From: Nitrospirae bacterium GWC2_56_14
GTDB taxonomy: Bacteria; Nitrospirota; UBA9217
Direction of reading: 5' to 3'
Assembly (NCBI GenBank): GCA_001803705.1
Contig: MHDY01000191.1
Location: forward strand, 1 to 15,467
Length of the DNA: 15,467 nt
Positions 6,065-12,074 of the stretch are shown here, piece after piece. Positions within the stretch are counted from its first letter, which is position 1; the number at the start of each line of letters is the position of its first letter. The notes under the pieces are model-generated. The model searched no databases and had not been told where the DNA came from. It was given only the letters and a program-made list of their open reading frames with translations. The position numbers and the translations under genes are program-made.

Positions 6065-7207
6065 ATGAAAAAGGTTTTGGTTGTATTGACCATATGCGCA
6101 GTTGTTGTTATGGGCTACCTTGCTTTTACGACCGTTGACTCGACAACGCCGGTCGCTACCGCGGCGGGCACCACCTACAGCGGCACGACCTATGTCGCCG
6201 GTATGGGCGGCCACTTTGCCAAGGCCGAAGTGACCATCGACCCGAGCAATGAAAATGAGCCGATCAAAGTGACCAACCTTGACCGCATTGTTATCGGGGA
6301 CAAGAAGACCCATCCGACCCATGACGCACGTATCGATGTGAAAGACCGGAACACCATGTTCTGGTCGACCTATGTTCTCGACCCGAAAGGCAAGCAGCAT
6401 GTAGGCAAGTCCGACCTCAAGACCGGCAACGTGATCAAGGATGTGGCCATGGACCCCGATGCCAGCGCAGGTGGATCGAAGCCGCCGCTCTTTTGCGCAT
6501 CCGGCCAGAGCAATGGTTCCTACATGCCGGTTTTCATGGGCCAGGAAGGTTATGTCGATGTCTATGACAAGGCCACGATGAAACACAAGGAGCGGGTATG
6601 GGTGAGCGACCTGGGCTATGAAAAGGGGAAGTACAAGTTCACGCACGGCATTAACTCTCCCGACATGAAGACTTTCCTCCTGGTGCTCAATCAGGCTGCA
6701 GGCGGCAAGGGCAACGGTTCGATCGACTTCATCCTTGTGGATATGGCAAAGCTTGAAAAGGGAAAGTTTAAGCAGCTCGCCAAGAACACGCTGAAGGGTG
6801 CGCCGGACAAGACCATCACCTTCCGCCAGTACTTCTCGAACGACGGCACGCGCATCTACCAGTCTGCAGGCGACCGTCTCTGGGTGCTTGATGCAAAGAC
6901 CCTGGCGCTGATCGACGAGAAAATGATGCCGGAAGGAAACCAGATCCACGATGCACAGACCACGCCTGATGACAAGTATGCCATGCTGACGGTTCGTACC
7001 GTGACAGCCGGCTGCGATGCCGACGGCAGGGCTATCGTAAAAGAGGGCAAGGGCGTTGACATCACCGACGGCACGCTCATGCTCTACGATGCTGACGCGA
7101 AGAAGCTGAACGTGAAATCCACCTCGGTCTGCCTGGAATGCCATAAGGGTATGGGCCTCGGCGACAAGAATGCCGTTCTGTGCGGCCTTGACACCAACTG
7201 GAAGTAG
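6065..7207 (+). CDS. Exported beta-propeller-like protein with C-terminal c-type haem motif
   Basis: A 380-residue protein with an N-terminal signal segment (MKKVLVVLTI... through about residue 34, Ala-Thr-Ala-Ala). The rest is strand-turn repeats of the YVTN/WD40-like propeller kind, for example VDVYDKATMKHKERVWV, DGTRIYQSAGDRLWVLDAKTL and PDDKYAMLTV. Histidines recur at similar places: GGHF (His50), THPTHD (His83, His86), FTHGINSPD (His194) and IHDAQTTPDD (His295). They recall metal- or haem-binding propellers such as the NosZ or NirS types. CLECH at residues 356-360 is a CXXCH covalent haem site, but only 20 residues follow, so no complete class I cytochrome c domain is present. Extra cysteines are Cys144, Cys317 and Cys373. 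ATG 6065 is chosen for its AGGGGAGG site and the signal peptide start; a TTG at 6026 is unlikely. Function is unknown; it probably acts in the periplasm or outside the cell. Confidence 0.75.
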   Translation: MKKVLVVLTICAVVVMGYLAFTTVDSTTPVATAAGTTYSGTTYVAGMGGHFAKAEVTIDPSNENEPIKVTNLDRIVIGDKKTHPTHDARIDVKDRNTMFWSTYVLDPKGKQHVGKSDLKTGNVIKDVAMDPDASAGGSKPPLFCASGQSNGSYMPVFMGQEGYVDVYDKATMKHKERVWVSDLGYEKGKYKFTHGINSPDMKTFLLVLNQAAGGKGNGSIDFILVDMAKLEKGKFKQLAKNTLKGAPDKTITFRQYFSNDGTRIYQSAGDRLWVLDAKTLALIDEKMMPEGNQIHDAQTTPDDKYAMLTVRTVTAGCDADGRAIVKEGKGVDITDGTLMLYDADAKKLNVKSTSVCLECHKGMGLGDKNAVLCGLDTNWK

Positions 7208-7216
7208 TAGTATAAA
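7188..7216 (+). promoter_or_regulatory. Near-consensus promoter overlapping the haem propeller stop codon
   Basis: TTGACA (7188-7193) is separated by exactly 17 bp from TATAAA (7211-7216): 11 of 12 hexamer bases match consensus with ideal spacing. The -35 lies inside the final codons of the propeller gene. The predicted start is near 7223, directly ahead of a strong terminator and 70 bp before the ABC permease. Confidence 0.68.
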
Positions 7217-7238
7217 TACAAACAGCTGATACGTCCTG

Positions 7239-7278
7239 ACCTTCTCTGCGGGATATTCCGCAGAGAAGGTTTTTATTT
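7239..7278 (+). terminator. Strong intrinsic terminator between propeller and ABC genes
   Basis: A perfect 13-bp stem, ACCTTCTCTGCGG (7239-7251) with its complement at 7258-7270, has a 6-nt loop and is followed by TTTTATTT. It terminates the propeller transcript. It also lies inside the leader of any transcript begun at the 7188-7216 promoter. Confidence 0.92.
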
Positions 7279-7292
7279 GCCTCCAAAACCCT

Positions 7293-8489
7293 ATGTCTGA
7301 TCAATTTACGCTCTCATCCATGGCTTTTCGCAACCTCCGCCGCCGGCCCCTCCGGACCGGCATCCTCGTGGCGGCGCTGTCCCTGATGGTGGCCGCTCTC
7401 GTTTTTGCCCTCTCCTTTGTCACCCGCGTGAATTCGAGCATCAAGCTGACGTCGGACCGACTTGGCGCCGATCTGCTGATCGTGCCTACGGGAGCCCGGG
7501 GAGGGGCTGAGGACATCCTGGTAGAGAACCGTGCCACGTCCTTCTATATGAACAAGTCCTTCGTGGACCGGATCAAAAAGATCGAGGGGATTGATAAGGT
7601 TTCCGCGCAGACCTATCTGGTAACGCTCACCGGCCTTTGCTGCTCCGTCCCGTCCTCCATGGTCGTTGCCTTTAACCAGGAGACCGATTTCATTGTTTCG
7701 CCCTGGATGAAAGACAAACTGGGGCGGAAACTGCGAAAAGGGGAGGCCATAGTCGGCAGCGAATCGGCCTTTAATATCAATCTCGGACTGGTGGAGATGG
7801 AGGCAAAGCTGTTCGGCAGCGTGTTCAGCATGGTTGGCGTACTGGACAAAACCGGCTCGGGCCTCGATACGGCGGTGTTCATCAGCGATGAGAATATCGC
7901 AGAGATCGTCAAGAACAGCGATGCTGATATCAAGCCCGACCAGATATCGGTGATCTTTGCCAAGCTCAAAAAAGACGCGGACCCCTATATGGTCATGTCC
8001 GAGATCGAGAACAACATCATTGAGCTGGACGTGGTGATGCGCAAGGACATCGGCAAGAGCCTGATTACGACCCTGGGGGACATCAGCAAGATCTTCTATC
8101 TCACCATGGTCCTTTCAACAATCCTTTCGCTCTTCCTGGTCTGGGCGATCTTTACCGCCATTGCGAACGAGCGGACGCGTGAGGTAGGCATCATGCGCGC
8201 TCTGGGGGCGAAGGAAAAGCACGTAGTCACCTTGTTCCTCTTCGAGGTCCTGGTGCTCGGCGCCATAGGGAGCATTGTCGGTATTGTCGCGGGGACCTCG
8301 CTGACGCTCATCATGGCGCAAAGTTTTTCGATCCTGAAGAACCTCCCGGTAGATCTCACGAACTTCACCCGCACGGTCATCGCTTTCGCCGGGTTGTTGT
8401 TCGGAACCGGCATTTGCGTGCTCGGTGCGTTGTCGCCGGTGCAACGGCTTAAAAAACTGGAACCCCTGCTCGTGATCAAACAGGAGTAA
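7293..8489 (+). CDS. ABC transporter permease, FtsX/MacB (MacB-PCD plus FtsX) type
   Basis: A 398-residue permease with one N-terminal membrane helix (about 22-46), a large extracytoplasmic domain (about 50-255) and three C-terminal helices (about 265-290, 315-340, 362-385). The FtsX hallmark ANERTREVGIMRALGAKEKHV follows the second helix. The outer domain begins with RLGADLLIVPTGARGG. It carries a vicinal Cys116-Cys117 pair (TLTGLCCSVP) followed by QETDFIVSPWM. From memory, this pattern resembles permeases encoded with P19/FTR1-type periplasmic iron systems; this is an inference. Such permeases usually work by mechanotransmission rather than classical import. ATG 7293 has no Shine-Dalgarno, and no alternative upstream start fits because the frame is blocked at 7227. 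It lies 15 bp after a terminator's T-run. The ATPase starts 3 bp after the stop. Confidence 0.88.
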   Translation: MSDQFTLSSMAFRNLRRRPLRTGILVAALSLMVAALVFALSFVTRVNSSIKLTSDRLGADLLIVPTGARGGAEDILVENRATSFYMNKSFVDRIKKIEGIDKVSAQTYLVTLTGLCCSVPSSMVVAFNQETDFIVSPWMKDKLGRKLRKGEAIVGSESAFNINLGLVEMEAKLFGSVFSMVGVLDKTGSGLDTAVFISDENIAEIVKNSDADIKPDQISVIFAKLKKDADPYMVMSEIENNIIELDVVMRKDIGKSLITTLGDISKIFYLTMVLSTILSLFLVWAIFTAIANERTREVGIMRALGAKEKHVVTLFLFEVLVLGAIGSIVGIVAGTSLTLIMAQSFSILKNLPVDLTNFTRTVIAFAGLLFGTGICVLGALSPVQRLKKLEPLLVIKQE

Positions 8490-8492
8490 TTC

Positions 8493-9167
8493 GTGCCGCA
8501 GATCATTGTTGAAAATATTACCAAGACCTACCTGGTGGATACAGCTCCCATCGATGCCGTTCGTTCCGTTTCGATGCGGATCGAGAAGGGGGATTTCATC
8601 TCGATCGTCGGACATTCCGGGTCGGGCAAAACGACCTTGCTGTCCATGATCGGTGGAATTACCCGCCCCTCCTCGGGAAAAATCCTGTTCGAAGGCGAGG
8701 ATATCTACGAGCTGGCAAGCGACCGGGTTTCTGAATACCGCTGTGAAAAGATCGGATTTATGTTCCAGTTCGCCAGTCTTCTTCCCATACTCACGGTCAA
8801 GGAGAACCTTCTGCTGCCCACAGTCTTCAGACCGCGTCCAGCCGGGCGGGAAGCGGCGAAAGCCGAGGAACTGCTTCATCTGGTGGGCCTCACGGAAAAG
8901 ATCAATGTCTATCCTGCGCAACTGTCGGGCGGACAGCAGCGGCGGGTCGCGATCGCCCGGGCTTTTATGAACGACCCTGCCCTGGTGCTGGCCGATGAGC
9001 CCACGGGAGACCTCGATGAAGAGACGGAAGGGGATATGATGCGTTTTTTTAAGACCATGAATGAGTCCAAAGGGGTCACGTTCATCATGGTCACCCATAA
9101 TACCGACCTGGCGAAGCAGACAAAACAGCATCTCCGCATGAACCAGGGGACCCTGCAGACCGTCTGA
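8493..9167 (+). CDS. ABC transporter ATP-binding protein, LolD/MacB type
   Basis: A 224-residue ATPase that pairs with the upstream FtsX-type permease. All catalytic elements are present: Walker A GHSGSGKTT (40-48), Q-loop Gln92 in FMFQFASLLP, signature LSGGQQRR (144-151), Walker B LVLADEP (164-170), D-loop TGDLDE and switch His202 (VTHNTD). The short length and the FQFASLLPILTVKEN segment are typical of the LolD/MacB/FtsE group. The GTG at 8493 lies 3 bp after the permease stop with an AGGAG site inside the permease end, so translation is coupled. Only one permease gene is present, so a functional transporter would need a homodimeric permease plus this ATPase dimer, or an unlinked partner. 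A bidirectional terminator follows. Confidence 0.92.
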   Translation: MPQIIVENITKTYLVDTAPIDAVRSVSMRIEKGDFISIVGHSGSGKTTLLSMIGGITRPSSGKILFEGEDIYELASDRVSEYRCEKIGFMFQFASLLPILTVKENLLLPTVFRPRPAGREAAKAEELLHLVGLTEKINVYPAQLSGGQQRRVAIARAFMNDPALVLADEPTGDLDEETEGDMMRFFKTMNESKGVTFIMVTHNTDLAKQTKQHLRMNQGTLQTV

Positions 9168-9195
9168 GTCATTGATTGTACGGATTGAGACAAAT

Positions 9196-9226
9196 AAAAA
9201 GGCCGGGATCGCTCCCGGCCTTTTTT
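9196..9226. terminator. Bidirectional intrinsic terminator between ABC ATPase and mltD
   Basis: GGCCGGGA (9201-9208) pairs with TCCCGGCC (9213-9220) around a TCGC loop. It is flanked by AAAAA on the left and TTTTTT on the right, so a T-run follows the stem on either strand. It serves the rightward ABC unit and the leftward mltD gene, which ends at 9246. Confidence 0.93.
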
Positions 9227-9245
9227 CATTTAAACGTTCTTCTTT

Positions 9246-10580
9246 TCAGATCTGATCAGAGTCGACGATGAGCTTGATCTTCTGGCCCGCCCGCACCGAT
9301 CTCCCCAGGCCCTTGTTCCACTCCCTGATATCCGAGACCGTTACATTATGATTTCGTGCGATGCCGCCAAGTGTCTCGCCTCTCCGGACGCGGTACAGGA
9401 TGTCCTGCAGTTTACTGCCCTGGTTGATGGTCAGGTAGCTTAAGTCCTGGGTTTTGCTGTTCAGGTCGAGCGGGATAAGGATATGTTTGCCTGGAATGAC
9501 GCGGTCTTTTTTAAGCCCGTTGATGTCGCGGAGCGCCTCGGGAGTCGTATTGTATTTCCTGGCAAGGACGGCCAGGGTCTCTCCTTTTTGCACCAGGTGC
9601 CGCTCCCATTTGATCTTCTGTTCAGCAGGGATAGCCGCATAATTCTCAAGAAAAATATCTTTTCTGCCGTTGGGGATCCGCAGAACATAGCGGGCATATT
9701 GAGGCGGCGTCACCCATCGTTTGATCTCGGGGTTCAATTCCTTGACCTCTTCATAGGTGCAGTTGGCGCACCGGGCGATCAAACGGAGGTCCGTGGACTG
9801 GTCGACCACAACCTCGTCGAAATTGAACGGTTCGATGCTGGTGACGCTGAATCCATAGGCCTCGGGATTCTTGGCAAGGATGGTCGCGGCCATGTACTTG
9901 GGAACGTAGTTCTTGGTCTCCTTGCGTATGTAGCGCGATGCCCTCAGGTCCCAGAAATCATCGGATCGCGTCCGGAGCACCGCACGCTGGACCTTTCCGG
10001 CGCCGGCATTATACGATGCCAAGGCAAGAGGCCAGGACCCGAAGAGGTTGTGAAGGTCCTTCAAATGCTCTGCCGCCGCCATGGTCGACTTGATCGGATC
10101 CTTGCGCTCGTCGATCCACCAGTCGATCTTGAGACCGTACAGTTTGCCCGTGGCGGGCATGAACTGCCAGGGGCCCACGGCCTTGGCCCAGGAAACAGCA
10201 TAGGGATTGAATCCGCTTTCGATCATGGCCACGTACACCAGGTCTTCAGGGAGGTTCTTTTCCTTGAAAATATCCTTCATGACCGGAATGTACCGCGCAG
10301 AGCGGTCGAGCCAGCGCTGGAATGTATCCCGTCCGCGGGTTTTGAAATACTCGAGATGGTTCTCGACGCTGTCGTTCAGGATCATGGGGATGTGATAGGG
10401 CTTCTCTTCAGCATCCTCATCCACGAGCTCTTCAAGCTGTGCTATGTCTTCGGTTGGCGGCTTAAGCTGGGAGGGGATCGTTGTCTGGGGGGCCTGATTT
10501 GCAAGCGTCTGGGCCTGCAGCGAGGCGGACGACAGTACCGCGAGCATAACGACCAAAAATTGGATAAAACCGCTTTGCAT
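9246..10580 (-). CDS. mltD: Lytic murein transglycosylase D-like protein with SLT and two LysM domains
   Basis: A 444-residue periplasmic peptidoglycan lyase that cleaves the MurNAc-GlcNAc bond, forming 1,6-anhydro ends. A signal peptide (about residues 1-23, ending SASLQAQ) lacks a lipobox, so unlike E. coli MltD it is probably soluble or otherwise attached. The SLT domain (about 85-215) shows catalytic Glu121 in AMIESGFNPYAVSWAKAVG, then GPWQFMPATG and ALASYNAGAG. A linker with a CANC pair (271-274) leads to LysM 1 (about 328-371, HLVQKGETLAVLARKYN) and LysM 2 (about 396-438, YRVRRGETLGGIARNHN), which bind glycan. GGAGG about 4 nt before ATG 10580 supports the start. It is the only gene on the - strand here, transcribed alone from its own promoter and ended by the shared terminator. 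Confidence 0.92.
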   Translation of the reverse strand: MQSGFIQFLVVMLAVLSSASLQAQTLANQAPQTTIPSQLKPPTEDIAQLEELVDEDAEEKPYHIPMILNDSVENHLEYFKTRGRDTFQRWLDRSARYIPVMKDIFKEKNLPEDLVYVAMIESGFNPYAVSWAKAVGPWQFMPATGKLYGLKIDWWIDERKDPIKSTMAAAEHLKDLHNLFGSWPLALASYNAGAGKVQRAVLRTRSDDFWDLRASRYIRKETKNYVPKYMAATILAKNPEAYGFSVTSIEPFNFDEVVVDQSTDLRLIARCANCTYEEVKELNPEIKRWVTPPQYARYVLRIPNGRKDIFLENYAAIPAEQKIKWERHLVQKGETLAVLARKYNTTPEALRDINGLKKDRVIPGKHILIPLDLNSKTQDLSYLTINQGSKLQDILYRVRRGETLGGIARNHNVTVSDIREWNKGLGRSVRAGQKIKLIVDSDQI

Positions 10581-10598
10581 GAATCCTCCGTTGTCTTT

Positions 10599-10628
10599 AG
10601 TATTACCCTATTCATGTTTAATTGTCAA
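10599..10628 (-). promoter_or_regulatory. Candidate promoter for mltD
   Basis: On the - strand a perfect TTGACA (10628-10623) is followed 18 bp later by AATACT (10604-10599), a moderate -10. The predicted start lies close to the GGAGG site and the ATG at 10580. Confidence 0.5.
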
Positions 10629-10673
10629 TAGTGAAAATTGATAAAAAACCCTGATTGATCAAGCTGTTACGTC

Positions 10674-10714
10674 TAAATGCCTGATTCGACTAGGTAAAAT
10701 GGTACAGGCATTTA
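10674..10714. repeat. 10-bp perfect inverted repeat in the mltD-queE intergenic region
   Basis: TAAATGCCTG (10674-10683) and CAGGCATTTA (10705-10714) are exact complements around a 21-nt spacer. The element lies between the divergent mltD and queE promoters. It could be an operator or a transcript hairpin; TTTTCC follows on the + side. No family is recognised. Confidence 0.6.
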
Positions 10715-10726
10715 TTTTCCTTGTTC

Positions 10727-10755
10727 TTGTAATTCTGCATCATGTTCTGTATTAT
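10727..10755 (+). promoter_or_regulatory. Promoter for queE, placed for leaderless transcription
   Basis: TTGTAA (10727-10732) and TATTAT (10750-10755) are 17 bp apart. A start 7-9 bases after the -10 falls on or next to the ATG at 10764. No Shine-Dalgarno is visible before that ATG, which fits a leaderless mRNA. Confidence 0.5.
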
Positions 10756-10763
10756 CCTGCATT

Positions 10764-11504
10764 ATGAAGACCGCCTTTGTTGATGAAGTTTTTTCGTCTG
10801 TGCAAGGTGAGGGGCCCCGGCTCGGAGAGCGGCATATTTTCGTCCGATTTCAGGGCTGCCATATCCGATGCCGCTTTTGCGACACGCCGGCCGCACTGCA
10901 GCCAAAGGGCGCTGTCTGCCGGCCGCAGCGGTCGCTCGTCTCTTTTGAACGTGAAGCCGTTGACAATCCGATGACCGCCCAACAGCTTTCGGAGTTATGC
11001 GCGCGTCTTGTTGTTCCCGGCCGGTCCCGGCAGGTACTGAGCCTCACCGGCGGCGAACCGCTGCTCCAGCGGGATTTTTTATCAGCATGGCTTCCGCGGA
11101 TGAGGCCTTTGTTCAGGATCTATCTTGAAACGAACGGCATCCTGTTCGAAGCGCTGCAGCAGGTCGTCGATCTCATCGATGTGGTGAGCATGGACATCAA
11201 ACTTCCTTCTGCCACCGGGCTGCATCCCTTCTGGGAAGAACACCGGAAGTTCCTTGCCGCCTGCCGCGGGAAGGAGTGTTTTGTAAAAGCTGTCGTTACC
11301 GGCGACACCTCCGAGGCCGATATCATTACTGCCGCCGGGATCATTGCAGGGGTCGATCCCTCAATTTCTCTTATCCTCCAGCCGGCCACCGGGAACGCGG
11401 CACCGGAGCCGGCCCTGCTCCTTGCTTTCCAGGAAACAGCGATGGGGATACTGAACGACGTGCGGGTGATCCCGCAAGTGCACCTGATGCTGCAGGTCCC
11501 CTGA
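10764..11504 (+). CDS. queE: 7-carboxy-7-deazaguanine synthase (QueE), radical SAM
   Basis: A 246-residue radical SAM enzyme that converts 6-carboxy-tetrahydropterin to 7-carboxy-7-deazaguanine in queuosine (preQ0) biosynthesis. The N-terminal MKTAFVDEVFSSVQGEG is the QueE signature. The cluster motif CHIRCRFC (Cys32, Cys36, Cys39) is the canonical CX3CX2C, followed by DTPAA, LTGGEPLLQ (about 94-102), YLETNG and VSMDIKLPS. Length is normal for the longer QueE class, which has an insert between the CX3CX2C motif and TGGEP. No other queuosine genes (queC, queD, queF) are beside it. The start at ATG 10764 is required by the conserved N-terminus but has no ribosome site. It is followed by a separate promoter for the CNB gene. 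Confidence 0.93.
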   Translation: MKTAFVDEVFSSVQGEGPRLGERHIFVRFQGCHIRCRFCDTPAALQPKGAVCRPQRSLVSFEREAVDNPMTAQQLSELCARLVVPGRSRQVLSLTGGEPLLQRDFLSAWLPRMRPLFRIYLETNGILFEALQQVVDLIDVVSMDIKLPSATGLHPFWEEHRKFLAACRGKECFVKAVVTGDTSEADIITAAGIIAGVDPSISLILQPATGNAAPEPALLLAFQETAMGILNDVRVIPQVHLMLQVP

Positions 11505-11523
11505 CAAAAAAGTGCTTTGTTTC

Positions 11524-11551
11524 TTGACAAAATCAGCTGTCCGTTTATAAT
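11524..11551 (+). promoter_or_regulatory. Perfect-consensus sigma70 promoter for the CNB-ppx unit
   Basis: TTGACA (11524-11529) and TATAAT (11546-11551) both match consensus exactly, with a 16-bp spacer. It lies 19 bp after queE and gives a leader of about 64 nt. It shows that the coding start is the ATG at 11622 and not the earlier in-frame TTG at 11517. Confidence 0.85.
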
Positions 11552-11563
11552 CAGGACAGTACG

Positions 11564-11590
11564 AGGCCGCTTCGGGGGCCTTATTTCTGA
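11564..11590 (+). terminator. Terminator-like hairpin in the leader of the CNB gene
   Basis: AGGCC (11564-11568) pairs with GGCCT (11577-11581). An inner C-G pair closes a TTCG tetraloop across one G-G mismatch. TTATTTCT follows. It could end queE transcripts or attenuate the promoter just upstream. The short stem and weak T-run keep confidence low. Confidence 0.35.
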
Positions 11591-11621
11591 GGACCGGCAA
11601 CAACCGGAGCAACTATTTTCT

Positions 11622-12074
11622 ATGGATAATCTGGAGCTCTTACACCATACCATGCTGTTCAAGGGATGCAGCGACGAGGAACTTGAACTTGCGCTGGGCC
11701 TTTTCCAGGAACGCCAGATAAAATCGAACACGACCATCTTTACGGAAAACATGCCCGCGGAGGCGCTCTACATCATCAAGAGCGGAAGCGTCAGGATCTC
11801 GGTCATGGCCGGTGACGGGCACGAGCGAGGTTTGCTGCTGCTTGCGCCGGGAGAGTTCTTTGGCGAGCTTGCGCTGATACAGGGAGAAGGACGTCTGGCG
11901 ACGGCAAAGTCCGAAGGGCAAACGGAACTGTTGACGCTCACCCGGAAGGACTTTCAGGCGCTGCTTGACCTGGACCCGCGGACCGGCTCCCGTCTTCTGA
12001 TGACGATCACCAAGCTGCTTGCAATGCGCATACGGGCCTACGGCGACCGTTTTAGGAATCTGCTTACCGCATGA
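11622..12074 (+). CDS. Cyclic nucleotide-binding (CRP-like) domain protein without a DNA-binding domain
   Basis: A 150-residue protein consisting of one CNB beta-roll domain and a C-terminal helix. The family layout is clear: helix MDNLELLHHTMLFKGCSDEEL, strands around ETLxx-like IKSNTTIFTENMPAEALYIIKSGSVRI, then the phosphate-binding cassette GEFFGELALIQGEGRLATA (about 77-95). The cassette's key Glu82 and Arg91 are kept. A CRP/FNR regulator would continue for about 70 residues with a helix-turn-helix; this protein stops after RNLLTA, so it is not an obvious transcription factor. It may sense cAMP, cGMP or c-di-GMP, or only have a structural role. ATG 11622 is preceded by GGAG 12 nt away and lies downstream of the perfect promoter. 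Its TGA overlaps the ATG of the Ppx/GppA gene (ATGA), so the two are translationally coupled. Confidence 0.82.
   Translation: MDNLELLHHTMLFKGCSDEELELALGLFQERQIKSNTTIFTENMPAEALYIIKSGSVRISVMAGDGHERGLLLLAPGEFFGELALIQGEGRLATAKSEGQTELLTLTRKDFQALLDLDPRTGSRLLMTITKLLAMRIRAYGDRFRNLLTA

Noticed and set aside
6047..7144. Long open frame on the - strand opposite the haem propeller gene (365 codons)
   Set aside because: It is an antisense shadow: the + strand gene has a signal peptide, ribosome site and CXXCH motif, while the - strand reading shows no family pattern.
10764..11504. preQ1 riboswitch controlling queE
   Set aside because: The promoter sits too close to the ATG to leave a leader, and the upstream inverted repeat lacks preQ1-type sequence features that I can see.
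11517..11621. Longer CNB protein starting at TTG 11517
   Set aside because: The extra codons run through a perfect promoter and a hairpin, and the added residues do not look like a CNB N-terminus.
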